A DNA stretch of 64,000 bases, from assembly GCA_018436595.1 (NCBI GenBank), contig JAHDLC010000016.1, positions 28,185 through 92,184 on the forward strand, in the 5' to 3' direction. How positions within the stretch are numbered: position 1 is the first letter of the stretch; every line of letters begins with the position of its first letter. The notes under the pieces are model-generated. The model did no database searches and had not been told where the DNA came from. It was given only the letters and a program-made list of their open reading frames with translations. Positions 18,701 through 27,521 of this stretch are shown one piece after another. A program made the translations under genes and the position numbers. The DNA is from Synergistaceae bacterium. GTDB lineage: Bacteria > Synergistota > Synergistia > Synergistales > Aminobacteriaceae.

Positions 18701-20616
18701 CTGTAACCTCCCATGCGATCCACCATGGTTCTCCATCCTTCATCGTGGAGCGATTCCAGAAGAGCGGCCACTCCAGGGTGGTCCTCCATGCTCTTGAAGA
18801 AAACGAGTTCGTAGGGTTCTTCCGCAAGTGGAAGAAAATCAAGGCCGAGAGCGTCGGCGACAGATTTTATTCCCGCCGCTGCGTCGGCAAACCCTCTCAA
18901 AACTTTGTTGCCCGCGTCGAAATGGGTTGTGCTGCAGTTTTCGTAGCCCCGAACGTTCGTGGGGGAGATATTTTCCTTCCGGAAAAGAAAATCGAGAAGG
19001 ACTCTCGTGCCCGCTCCCGGCTGACGGTTCACTATCACCACGTCTTCTCTCCGGAGGTCAGAGACGGTTCGGATTCCCCTGGGATTCCCTTTCTGCACCA
19101 TGATGCCCTGCTGACGGAAGAAGACAGGGCGGCGGGCAAGAAGGGAATCAGCCTCGGGCCCGAACATTATTTCAATATAAGAAGTGTTGTAACTACCTGT
19201 TTCCGTGTCGAGCAAATGACATGCCGCTGTGTGGCACTCTCCCCTTGAGAGGGCGGCGAGGCCTCCGAGGCTGCCCACTGATCTGAAAATTATCTCTCCG
19301 CCCCTTTTTTTGACAAAAGTGGCGATACGCTCGAATGCCGGGTCATTTGATCCCTGGAACAGAATTCTCTCCTTCCAGCGGATATCCCTGAGGAGCCAGA
19401 GGTTCACCGTCGTTCCCTTCGCTCTTTCCGCTGTTTCCAGCGGGAGAAGAGACAGCCCGTCGGTTTCGGAAAGAGACCACAGGGCGCTCGCTCCCGACGG
19501 GAGAGCGTAGGCTTTTTTCAGACCGTCGATTTCAACGCACTTGAACCTGACCCACTCCTCTTTTCCGTATGATGAGGAATAGGATGAAAGCAGGGTGACC
19601 TCCTCATTCCCTGATGCTCCGATCGCCATGGGGAGGACGGTCTTTTCGTCGAACTCCCCTCGGTGAAGCAGCTGAAGGATGGGGAAAACAATGGACCAGA
19701 GTATGACGGCGTTTGACATGGGAAAGCCCGGCAGGTTCACGGCGAAGCATCCTCCGAGATCGGCCGCCGAGGCGGGGCGGCCGGGTTTCATGAGAAGCCA
19801 CCTGAAGAGAGGGTGCCCAAGCTTCTCGAGAACGGAAAAGGTGTGATCCCGCTCCCCTTTCGCTGAACCAGCCCCGATGAGGATAATGTTATACTTTTTC
19901 CTGTTTTCCTCGAGGAAGGACATTAAAACGGCAGGGTCGTCGGGGATGCACGGAGCAATTTCCACAGGAAAGCCCCAGTTTCGAAAATACCCCCTGACCA
20001 GCAGAGAATTGCTCTCCCCCACAATCCCGGGGGGAGGGGTTTCCATCTCGAGCCATTCTTCCAGGGGAATAACTTCATCTCCTGTCGGAATGTAAAGCGT
20101 TTTCGGCAAGGCCGGCATCCTGAGATTTTTCACTCCCGCGGTTGCGAGGAGGGAACAGAGGGCAGGCGTCACCCTGTCGCCTTCCCTGGCGATGACCTGT
20201 CCGAGGAAGACGTCTTCCCCGAGAGGACGGATGTTTTCTCCCGCCACGAGGGAGGAGACCACTGAAAGAGTTCCTGTTTTTTCGTCAAGGGAAGAGTCCT
20301 CGACCATCACCACGCTGTCGAATCTGGGGGAAATCTCGCCTCCCGTGTTGACCCATTCGAATTCACCCGCTCCGAAGAAAACCGGGGATGAAGGGGTTGC
20401 CCCCGCAGTCCGGGCCGAGGAAAGGGCGTAGCCGTCCATTGCCGAAGCGTTGTAGTGGGGCACATTTCTGCCGGCGATCACGTCCTCCGCGAGGATCCGT
20501 CCCAGGGACTCATGAACGGTAACAGACTCCCCGGGGAGCTGCCGGCATTTTCTCCTGAGAATGTCCCATGCTTTCGAAAGGCTGATGTGGGTCGTTTCTT
20601 TATCTACCAGAGCCAT
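18688..20616 (-). CDS. MoeA fused to a periplasmic-binding-protein-like domain
   Basis: The first ~400 of 642 residues are MoeA-like: NASAMDGYAL, VVMVEDSS, YIPTGDEVIPLEE, IGAGSAKGERDHT, MKPGRPASA. Residues ~410-642 form a type-2 binding-protein-like domain (ACHLLDTETGSYN, then NPRGIRTVSDL and VNRQPGAGTRVLLDFL). This two-domain family is known in clostridia and related anaerobes, where it is paired with an ordinary moeA, as here. Several MoeA signatures are altered: GLPGNP reads NLPGFP, and SGGVSVG reads GAGSAKG. A changed role such as sensing or delivering molybdate or tungstate is possible but unproven. Gene ends overlap on both sides by 13 bases. There is no signal peptide, so the binding domain is cytoplasmic. 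Confidence 0.88.
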   Translation of the reverse strand: MALVDKETTHISLSKAWDILRRKCRQLPGESVTVHESLGRILAEDVIAGRNVPHYNASAMDGYALSSARTAGATPSSPVFFGAGEFEWVNTGGEISPRFDSVVMVEDSSLDEKTGTLSVVSSLVAGENIRPLGEDVFLGQVIAREGDRVTPALCSLLATAGVKNLRMPALPKTLYIPTGDEVIPLEEWLEMETPPPGIVGESNSLLVRGYFRNWGFPVEIAPCIPDDPAVLMSFLEENRKKYNIILIGAGSAKGERDHTFSVLEKLGHPLFRWLLMKPGRPASAADLGGCFAVNLPGFPMSNAVILWSIVFPILQLLHRGEFDEKTVLPMAIGASGNEEVTLLSSYSSSYGKEEWVRFKCVEIDGLKKAYALPSGASALWSLSETDGLSLLPLETAERAKGTTVNLWLLRDIRWKERILFQGSNDPAFERIATFVKKRGGEIIFRSVGSLGGLAALSRGECHTAACHLLDTETGSYNTSYIEIMFGPEADSLLARRPVFFRQQGIMVQKGNPRGIRTVSDLRREDVVIVNRQPGAGTRVLLDFLFRKENISPTNVRGYENCSTTHFDAGNKVLRGFADAAAGIKSVADALGLDFLPLAEEPYELVFFKSMEDHPGVAALLESLHDEGWRTMVDRMGGYRWPE

Positions 20617-21833
20617 ATTTCCGCCTCCTCACCCTGCCTGACGGTTTCCTGGGATGTGGAAAGCCTGAACAGACCGTCAGCCTCGGCCAGAGCTTTTGAA
20701 AATGAGGATTTGACGGGAAGAGGGAAAGCTCTGCCGTTTCTCAGAACGCAGGGGATAAATTCTTCGATGCCTGTATGGCCGAATACCGGTTCCTGCACCG
20801 GGACGAAAACCCGCTTCCATGGTCCTTCCGTTTTTCCCCAGAGAAGACCGTTCAGAAGAGGGAGAAGAACAGTATATGCCGAAATGAAACATGAAAAAGG
20901 ATGTCCCGGAAGACCGAGAACGAGTTGCCTGTCTTCCTTCATTCCCGCGATCAGGGTCGGTTTGCCGGGAGACATGAGGATGCCCCTCACCAGGAGCCCG
21001 GGATGGGGAAGGTCTTCGAGAATGGATGAGCAGTGGTCTCTCGTGCTGACGGAGGATCCTCCGCTTATGACGACCACGTCGTTTTCTCTGAGCGCTTCCC
21101 TGAGCGATGCAGCGAGAGAGTCTCTGGTGTCTTCAGCTATTCCGTAATTCTGAACGGTATGGCCTTCTCCGGCGAGGAGAGCCGAGAGCATGGAGGCATT
21201 TACGTCTCTTACCTTCCCTGGAGGAAGCCGGACTGTGTCAGGAGGTGCTATTTCATCCCCTGTACTGATTATGCCGACCGCCAACCGGGCAATGACGGCA
21301 TGCCTGATGCCGGCCATCGCAAAAAGACCGGCTGTTCTGAAGTCAACCTTCTGCCCGGCCTTGAGCATGGTATCTCCAAGGGAAAACTCTTCACCCCGCC
21401 GTATCGTATTTTCCGCCTTTTGAACGGCCATTTTTACTTCGATCCAGTTTCCGGCGCTTTCTGTATCCTCCACCATCACAACGGAGTCTGCCCCTTCGGG
21501 AAGGATGCCTCCGGTATGGATAAGGGCGCACTGTCCCGGTGCTAGGGAAAAGGACGGGGCCGCCCCCATGGGAATTTCTCCCGCGAGGGTAAGATACGCG
21601 GGGCTGCCGGAAGCGGCGCCGAGGCAATCAGCGCTGGATACGGCATACCCGTCCCGTGTGCTTCGGGAAAAGGGAGGATAATTTTCACCGGCAGTCACAG
21701 GCACGAGAATCCTTCCGGAGCAGGAATCCGCCGGAACGGACAATTTTCCTCCCCGCCATGGAAAACCGAAGGCGGCCGCTGCAGAAGAAAGGGCTTTTTC
21801 TCTTGGAGTGAGGGCTTCGACAAAACCTGCCAA
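20604..21833 (-). CDS. moeA: Molybdopterin molybdenumtransferase MoeA
   Basis: MoeA inserts molybdate (or tungstate) into adenylated molybdopterin. The 409-residue protein has the expected order: FSRSTRDGYAV, IHTGGILPEGADSVVMVEDT, GIISTGDEI, VISGGSSVSTRDH, MSPGKPTLIAG and GLPGHPFSCF, then a C-terminal beta domain. The core residues including the GDE glutamate and catalytic aspartates are kept. The last 13 bases overlap the second moeA. It is the first cofactor gene after the SPOR gene, 29 bases downstream. Confidence 0.93.
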   Translation of the reverse strand: MAGFVEALTPREKALSSAAAAFGFPWRGGKLSVPADSCSGRILVPVTAGENYPPFSRSTRDGYAVSSADCLGAASGSPAYLTLAGEIPMGAAPSFSLAPGQCALIHTGGILPEGADSVVMVEDTESAGNWIEVKMAVQKAENTIRRGEEFSLGDTMLKAGQKVDFRTAGLFAMAGIRHAVIARLAVGIISTGDEIAPPDTVRLPPGKVRDVNASMLSALLAGEGHTVQNYGIAEDTRDSLAASLREALRENDVVVISGGSSVSTRDHCSSILEDLPHPGLLVRGILMSPGKPTLIAGMKEDRQLVLGLPGHPFSCFISAYTVLLPLLNGLLWGKTEGPWKRVFVPVQEPVFGHTGIEEFIPCVLRNGRAFPLPVKSSFSKALAEADGLFRLSTSQETVRQGEEAEIWLW

Positions 21834-21862
21834 TAGTATGAACGCTCCTTCTGAATTCGGTA

Positions 21863-22537
21863 TCAGCGCATGCCGACGACGAACACCGGGAATCCTGCTT
21901 TTTTCAGTCTTTCGGCAAGGTCATCCGCTTGCGTTCTGTTGTTTCCTGCAGGGACGGTGACCCTGTAGTACGTTTTCCTGTTGACAAGAGCTGATGATAT
22001 GACTGATGAAAAACCAGCCTTGGCGGCCTGCTGCCTGACCGTTTCAGCTCCATCCCGCGCGGTGAATGAGCCGATCTGGACTCCCCATCTGCTGTTGGCG
22101 GCCGCAGGTGCGGGACTCTGAACGGCAGGCCTGGCCTGGGAAGGGGGGGAAGCTTTCTTGACAGGCTGGGCTGCAGGAGGAGCCGCCACCGGCGAACTTT
22201 TCGCTCCAGAAGGGGCCGGAACAGCAGATACAGGCCGGCTCCCACCCACCGGAGCCGCGAGAAGCGGCCGGTTTTCCGGAGCAGACGGAGGAGTATCCTC
22301 AGACGGTGTTTCCCTTGTGTCTGACGGCACGGCGGCAGGACGCGCTTCCTGCTGCCGTGACGGTACTGAGGGTGAAATGGGCAAATACCCGGGAGTTTTC
22401 GGTCCCGACAGGAAAAAAAGTTTCACTCCGACTATCAGGAGTCCGACAGCCACCAGGCCGATGACCGGGAGCATGATATCCCCGAAAGGAATCATGGAGC
22501 GTTTTTCCTTGAGTCTTCTGCTCTCTCTCGTGGACAT
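21863..22537 (-). CDS. SPOR-domain membrane protein
   Basis: SPOR domains bind denuded peptidoglycan at division sites. The 224-residue protein has a short basic cytoplasmic head and one membrane helix at about residues 21-43 (LPVIGLVAVGLLIVGVKLFF). A long proline/alanine/serine-rich linker spans about 50-150. The C-terminal SPOR domain begins WGVQIGSFTARDGAETV, with paired repeats ending FPVFVVGMR. This is the architecture of FtsN-like and DedD-like proteins. Its place directly after ftsZ suggests a division role. GGAGGG precedes ATG 22537. Confidence 0.85.
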   Translation of the reverse strand: MSTRESRRLKEKRSMIPFGDIMLPVIGLVAVGLLIVGVKLFFLSGPKTPGYLPISPSVPSRQQEARPAAVPSDTRETPSEDTPPSAPENRPLLAAPVGGSRPVSAVPAPSGAKSSPVAAPPAAQPVKKASPPSQARPAVQSPAPAAANSRWGVQIGSFTARDGAETVRQQAAKAGFSSVISSALVNRKTYYRVTVPAGNNRTQADDLAERLKKAGFPVFVVGMR

Positions 22538-22722
22538 TCAAATCCCTCCTTTGCCTGTAAAGCGGCAGGAACAGAATCAGCCCCATCTTCTCTGTTCCCG
22601 AAAAACAACATATCCGAAACAAAAGGCAGGAATCCTGGTCAAGATCCCTGCCTTCAGCATTTTCGACCGAACAGAAAATCCGGCCCGAGGAATCTATTGA
22701 AAGGATTGTACGGGAAAGATAT
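22538..22722 (-). terminator. Terminator after ftsZ and spacer before the SPOR gene
   Basis: In the minus-strand reading, AAGGCAGG and CCTGCCTT (plus positions 22646-22653 and 22622-22629) form an eight-base stem extended by ATC/GAT pairing, followed by TTTTGTTT. This marks a likely end or attenuation point for the ftsZ message. The remaining bases to 22538 show no confident promoter, though one would be needed for the SPOR-cofactor genes if termination is complete. Confidence 0.7.
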
Positions 22723-23874
22723 TTATTTCCCGTTCTTCTGGCTTCTGCGGAGAATGGACGGGATATCGTAAGGATTTTTCGGCACTCCGCTCATGGTGAA
22801 CAAATCCTCATCCTGTGCGGGAAGAACTTCTGTTTCTTCCAGCACCACTCCCGCAGTTTTGGCCTTTGGTGCCGCCTTGGTAAAATTGGTGACCGTCTTT
22901 TTTTCCCTTTCCGAGGAAAACCCGGTGGCAATGACTGTTATCTGAATCTTGTCCGACATTTCTTCCGAGACGGTATGTCCCCAAATGACGATGGCATCTT
23001 CGTCCGCAGTTTCGGTGATGATCTGTGCAGCCTTCCGGATTTCATGAATGCCGAGGTCCGATCCTCCAGTAATGTTGAAGAGTATTCCCTTGGCACCCTT
23101 CATCGGGATGGACATGAGAGGCGATTTGATCGCCGTCTTGGCGGCCGCTTCCGCCCGGTTTTCGCCTTCTCCGGAGCCGATTCCCATGATTGCGGAGCCT
23201 GCGTTCTGCATTACCGTTCTCACGTCGGCAAAGTCGACGTTGATCAGGCTGGGTTTCAGAATAAGGTCGGTCACTCCCTGAACTGCCTGGCGCAGAACTT
23301 CGTCTGCAAGGCGATAGGCATCGGCGTGTTTTGTTTTTTCATCAGTCAGTTCAAGGAGGCGGTCATTTTCAACCACGAGAAGGGCGTCCACTTTTTCCTT
23401 GAGTGTTGCTATTCCCGTCATGGCCTGCTTTCTCCGGCGGTTCATCTCGAAGGAAAAGGGAAAGGTAACTACCGCAACGACGAGGGCTCCCGCTTCTTTC
23501 GCAACTTCCGCGATTATGGGCGATGCCCCTGTTCCGGTACCGCCTCCCATGCCTGCGGTGAGAAAGACCATGTCGGCCCCCGTGACGACTTCCCGTATCT
23601 TGTCGATCGATTCCTTTGCGCTGTTCATGCCGACTTCGGGATCGGAACCCGCTCCAAGCCCTTTGGTCAGTTTTTCTCCGAGGGTTATCTTCGTCGTGGC
23701 CTGAGAGAGCTGAAGAGCACCCACGTCCGTATTGGCTGAGATAAAGTGAACTCCTGACACACCGCTTCTGATGATATGGTTCAGGGCGTTTCCGCCGCCG
23801 CCGCCGACGCCGATGACCTTGATTTCCTCCCGGTGGGGCCTCGGAGTGTCATTAACCTGAAATACATGCTCCAT
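22723..23874 (-). CDS. ftsZ: Cell division protein FtsZ
   Basis: FtsZ is the tubulin-like GTPase that forms the division ring. The 383-residue protein has VGGGGGNALNHII, NTDVGALQ, the tubulin signature GGGTGTGASP, FPFSFEMNRRRKQA, the T7-loop NVDFADVRTVMQ and a C-terminal conserved peptide DIPSILRR at about residue 370 that docks FtsA and other partners. The linker before that peptide is short (~50 residues). It follows ftsA by 32 bases. The first ~15 residues ahead of the core are polar. Confidence 0.98.
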   Translation of the reverse strand: MEHVFQVNDTPRPHREEIKVIGVGGGGGNALNHIIRSGVSGVHFISANTDVGALQLSQATTKITLGEKLTKGLGAGSDPEVGMNSAKESIDKIREVVTGADMVFLTAGMGGGTGTGASPIIAEVAKEAGALVVAVVTFPFSFEMNRRRKQAMTGIATLKEKVDALLVVENDRLLELTDEKTKHADAYRLADEVLRQAVQGVTDLILKPSLINVDFADVRTVMQNAGSAIMGIGSGEGENRAEAAAKTAIKSPLMSIPMKGAKGILFNITGGSDLGIHEIRKAAQIITETADEDAIVIWGHTVSEEMSDKIQITVIATGFSSEREKKTVTNFTKAAPKAKTAGVVLEETEVLPAQDEDLFTMSGVPKNPYDIPSILRRSQKNGK

Positions 23875-23906
23875 TTTCTTGTCCTCCCCGATTGCGGAAT
23901 GCGGCT

Positions 23907-25223
23907 CTAGAAAAGTTCCTTGACGGATTTTTTAAGGTATTCCATGAGACCACGAAACCCCTCTCCATGGGAATTCCCCTGTTTTCTGGGAGGTTTTGTC
24001 CCGGGAAGTCCCGGCGAAATGATGGATGTGCCGGAACGGAGCTGGGACACGGGGGTTTCGATGAAACGGTACGGATTTCTTTCCTTGCTGGTCATATACC
24101 GCACAATTCCTGCGGCAGTAGTATATTCGCAGTCATTTCTTCCCGGAGGCATCTGGTACATGTCAAGGGGTTCCGCGATGCGGACGGGAAGGTTGAGAAG
24201 CTCGGAAGCGAAAAGCTCGATTCCCGGTGTCTTGGCGACACCTCCTGAAAGGACGACGCCTGCGGGGAACATGTGCAGGGTGTATTCGGAAAGCTGATGG
24301 AGCACGTGTTCTCCGAACAGCTCTTCGAGCCGGCAGTTCACTACTTCCGAGGCTTCATGAATGTTGAAGGTTTTCGTTCTTCCCCTTACGTCGATGTCAA
24401 GTTCCTGTTCCTCGTCATCATCCGGGGCGAGAGAGACCATTTTCTTTATTTCCTCTGCCTTGCTTATAGGAATTTTCATGACGTATGCAAGGTCGTTGGT
24501 TATGTGATCTCCTCCGATGGGAATGATGGAAAGCTTCACGGGACGCCCGTCGGTGTAAAGAGCGACACCCGTCGTCCCTCCGCCGATGCAAAGGGAAATG
24601 ACTCCTGCTCTCGTTTCTTCGTCTGTCAGCGCACCAAGGGCGCTCGCGAGCGATTTGATTACAAGTCCGTTCACTTCCACTCCGGCGGTTTCAACACAGT
24701 TGATGATGTTCTGAACCACAGTTGTGGGTATAATAACGGACTGAAGCTCCATTTCGAGCCTGATGCCAGTCATCCCCAGAGGATCGTCAATTCCCGAATT
24801 GCCGTCGATGGAATATTTAACCGGTATGGTATGAAGGGTAACCCTGTTTGAAGGAATGGACAGCTCACTTTGGGCCGCCTCGATGACTCTTTCCACGTCC
24901 GAGATGGAAACCTGGCGGGGTGTTCTGCCCAGGGAAATCATCCCGCGGGACGTTACGGAGGCAACATCGATGCCGCTGAAAGAGACGGTAGCTTCCGTTA
25001 TTTCGAACCCCACCATGTTTTCAGCGTCTTTGACCGCTTGGCGTACAGAGCGGACCGCCTGCTCCAGGTTTATGATCAGGCCTTTTCGTATTCCCTGGGA
25101 GGGAGCGAACCCGACACCGATTATTTGAGCTTCCTGGAAACGGGAATCTCTTTCCGCCACTACAACGGCGATTTTGCTCGTGCCGAGATCCAGCCCAACG
25201 AGAATTTCCGGCTCTTTGTACAC
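23907..25223 (-). CDS. ftsA: Cell division protein FtsA
   Basis: FtsA is the actin-like membrane tether for FtsZ. The 438-residue protein begins with the ATP phosphate motif VGLDLGTSKIAVVV, has GMISLGRTPRQVSISDVERVIEAA in the SHS2/1C region, IGGGTTGVALY, and GVVLSGGVAKTPGIELFA. It ends in an amphipathic helix (GLMEYLKKSVKELF) typical of the membrane-targeting sequence. The start abuts the ftsQ stop with no gap. Confidence 0.96.
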   Translation of the reverse strand: MYKEPEILVGLDLGTSKIAVVVAERDSRFQEAQIIGVGFAPSQGIRKGLIINLEQAVRSVRQAVKDAENMVGFEITEATVSFSGIDVASVTSRGMISLGRTPRQVSISDVERVIEAAQSELSIPSNRVTLHTIPVKYSIDGNSGIDDPLGMTGIRLEMELQSVIIPTTVVQNIINCVETAGVEVNGLVIKSLASALGALTDEETRAGVISLCIGGGTTGVALYTDGRPVKLSIIPIGGDHITNDLAYVMKIPISKAEEIKKMVSLAPDDDEEQELDIDVRGRTKTFNIHEASEVVNCRLEELFGEHVLHQLSEYTLHMFPAGVVLSGGVAKTPGIELFASELLNLPVRIAEPLDMYQMPPGRNDCEYTTAAGIVRYMTSKERNPYRFIETPVSQLRSGTSIISPGLPGTKPPRKQGNSHGEGFRGLMEYLKKSVKELF

Positions 25224-26084
25224 TTATCTCCCGCTCCCTTCCTGACCGCCGCCGGCCACATTACGGACAATGATTCTGTCGGTGTACGTGGTATCTATTA
25301 TAAGGTTTCCACCAGAAAATTGTAACTGGTGAAGAATCTGAGAGACGGCGGAGGCTATTTCTTTCCACCGTGCCTGGTCACCCCGAAGGAGGATATGCAC
25401 GGTCCTGTCCCTGACATTCAGATTCAGCTTTAGCAGGTAGTTTCCTTCCCTTCTGGAAACTTCCACGCTACGAGTATGAGGCATCCAGCCGCTTGTTTCA
25501 ATACCACTGACCCATTCAGAAAAGAACGTGACAGGAAAAACGCTGTTCATCACCACGATTCCTTCTTCCGGAATGCCTGCCGGTGACGGAAGGCTGTCGG
25601 AAAGCAGAAAGGTCGGAGTGGAAGGCGGCCGGATTCCCGCAAGCCGTGTATTGAGGGGGTGGCCTGATTCCCATATGCGTCCGTCACGGGTGAGAAAAAA
25701 AACTGTCTTCTTCCACCGCAGCGTGAGCCAGGGCTGTAAAGGTTCTATTTCGATAAAGAAATCCGATAAATTCTCCCGTCTCAGAGAAATGAGAAGAGGA
25801 GATTCCGACTCGATTTTTTTCTTCAGGTCCGCCGACCTGAAAAGAAAAACCGGCCAGTAACGCAACTCTTCGGGGCCAAGGTTTTTCCAGAAAAGTGCTT
25901 CCGCCTCGGGATCCCCTGTTCGAACCGAAATACCGTCAAGGCTCAGAAACTGGGTATACCCCTCGTAGGAGAATAATGAACCGAGGAACAGGGAACACGC
26001 AAGAAGAAAAAAAAGAAATTTTCCCATGGAATCGCTACCCCGGCAACGGAGGGAAAACACCGGCACCTGAAGGCCGTCCGGCAT
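25224..26084 (-). CDS. ftsQ: FtsQ/DivIB-type division protein
   Basis: FtsQ/DivIB links the FtsBL pair to the septal synthase. The 286-residue product has a short cytoplasmic head, one membrane helix at about residues 21-40 (GKFLFFLLACSLFLGSLFS) and an extracytoplasmic part. That part contains a POTRA-like segment with the basic motif SLRRENLSDFFIEIEPLQPWLTL and the FtsQ-type strand TRDGRIWE. Sequence is divergent, so the call leans on topology, length and position between murC and ftsA. An alternative ATG at 26027 would start right at the helix; the first ATG is kept because GAAAGGGG stands just upstream. Confidence 0.78.
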   Translation of the reverse strand: MPDGLQVPVFSLRCRGSDSMGKFLFFLLACSLFLGSLFSYEGYTQFLSLDGISVRTGDPEAEALFWKNLGPEELRYWPVFLFRSADLKKKIESESPLLISLRRENLSDFFIEIEPLQPWLTLRWKKTVFFLTRDGRIWESGHPLNTRLAGIRPPSTPTFLLSDSLPSPAGIPEEGIVVMNSVFPVTFFSEWVSGIETSGWMPHTRSVEVSRREGNYLLKLNLNVRDRTVHILLRGDQARWKEIASAVSQILHQLQFSGGNLIIDTTYTDRIIVRNVAGGGQEGSGR

Positions 26085-26099
26085 CCCCTTTCATACCGG

Positions 26100-27521
26100 T
26101 CAGGCGTGGACAACCTCCACTCTTGCCTTTTCCATGAACATTTCCCCGACATTGGAAATATCTCCGGCACCGATTGTCAAAACGATATCCCCCGGCAGGC
26201 ATTGTTTCTCGAGCTCCGAGGCCGCTTCTTCAAGAGAGCCGCACATAATGCTCTTTGAATATCCGTTTTCGTTCAGGAGAGCATCGATGAGTGCGGAGGA
26301 AACCCCTTCGATCGGCTCTTCGTCCGCCTGGTACACGGGGAGAAGCACAACGGAATCCGCCGAAGAAAGAACCGCTGCAAAATCCCTGTACAGAGCAAGC
26401 GTTCTGGTGAACCTGTGAGGCTGAAAAGCGACGAGAAGCCGTTTTTCAGGGAACATCCTGTCGATGGCGCTCAGGGTTGCCGCGATCTCCCTGGGATGGT
26501 GTCCGTAATCGTCATAAACCTCGACTCCGTTGATCTGTCCCAGGTGCTGAAGGCGTCTTTTGGCGCCCTTGAATTCTTTCAGGGTTTTCTTGATCATGGT
26601 GAAGGGAATCCCCAGAGTGTGGGCTACGGCACAGGCGGCCAGGGCATTGAGAATATTGTGGTCTCCGGAAACGGAGAGTTCCATGTCGTCAATATGGACC
26701 CCCTTGTGGGCGATGGAGAAACTGACTCCTCCTCCATGATTGTGCTTCACGTCGAAGGCCCCCCATGTCCATCCCATCCCCCAGCCGTAGGTTACCGCCT
26801 CCCTGGGGAGCGATCCTGCAGCCATGATTTTGCCGAGGCCGGCGTCTTCTCCGCAGAGCACGAGAAGACCTCCGTCCTTCGGATTGGATGTAAATCGTGT
26901 GAAGGCCTCAAGAACGCTTTCAAATGTGGGGTAATGATTGACATGGTCCCAGTCGGCGTTGGTGACCACTGCAATGTTGGGATGAAATTTTTCGAAGGAG
27001 CCGTCGCTCTCGTCGAGTTCAGCAACCATGTATGGGCCGTCACCGAGTTTCGCGTTTACGCCGATGTCGCACAGTTCTCCCCCAATGGCGAGGGTCGGAT
27101 GAAGCCCGGCCTGTTCCAGGATGAGAGCTATCATGGAGGATGTGGTTGTTTTCCCGTGGGTTCCGGCAACGCCTATGCCGAACCGGGAATCGAAGATCCA
27201 GCTCAGGACCTCTCCCCTTTTGGCTACTGCAATTCCGCGCTCCTTTGCCGCGGCTATCTCCTCGTTTTCCTCGGGGATGGCGCTGCTGTAAACGAGAAGC
27301 TCAGGAAGGAATTTATCCATATGGGCCTTTCCATGCCCGAGCACAACGGCGATTTCTTCTTTCAACACCTTATCGACATAGGAGGTGTGGCTCATATCGC
27401 AGCCGCTGACCTCGTAGCCAAGTTCTGCGAGAAGAAGAGCAAGTCCGCTCATCCCTGCGCCTCCGATGCCCATAAGATGAATCCGGCGTATACCCTTCAA
27501 GCTTGCGATGTAATTATCCAA
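26100..27521 (-). CDS. murC: UDP-N-acetylmuramate--L-alanine ligase
   Basis: MurC adds L-Ala to UDP-MurNAc. The roughly 473-residue protein has the N-terminal Rossmann motif HLMGIGGAGMSGLA, the ATP loop GVAGTHGKTTTSSMIA, the metal/substrate region AELDESDGSF, NADWDHVNHY and the C-terminal DDYGHHPREIAATL, characteristic of MurC. No ATG fits the start; TTG at 27521 (after GGGAG) or TTG at 27542 are both possible and differ by seven residues. The gene overlaps the murG end slightly. Confidence 0.95.
   Translation of the reverse strand: MDNYIASLKGIRRIHLMGIGGAGMSGLALLLAELGYEVSGCDMSHTSYVDKVLKEEIAVVLGHGKAHMDKFLPELLVYSSAIPEENEEIAAAKERGIAVAKRGEVLSWIFDSRFGIGVAGTHGKTTTSSMIALILEQAGLHPTLAIGGELCDIGVNAKLGDGPYMVAELDESDGSFEKFHPNIAVVTNADWDHVNHYPTFESVLEAFTRFTSNPKDGGLLVLCGEDAGLGKIMAAGSLPREAVTYGWGMGWTWGAFDVKHNHGGGVSFSIAHKGVHIDDMELSVSGDHNILNALAACAVAHTLGIPFTMIKKTLKEFKGAKRRLQHLGQINGVEVYDDYGHHPREIAATLSAIDRMFPEKRLLVAFQPHRFTRTLALYRDFAAVLSSADSVVLLPVYQADEEPIEGVSSALIDALLNENGYSKSIMCGSLEEAASELEKQCLPGDIVLTIGAGDISNVGEMFMEKARVEVVHA

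Noticed and set aside
16296..22600. A molybdenum-cofactor riboswitch ahead of the cofactor genes
   Set aside because: The genes are packed with overlaps and no leader of sufficient length or recognisable structure was found.
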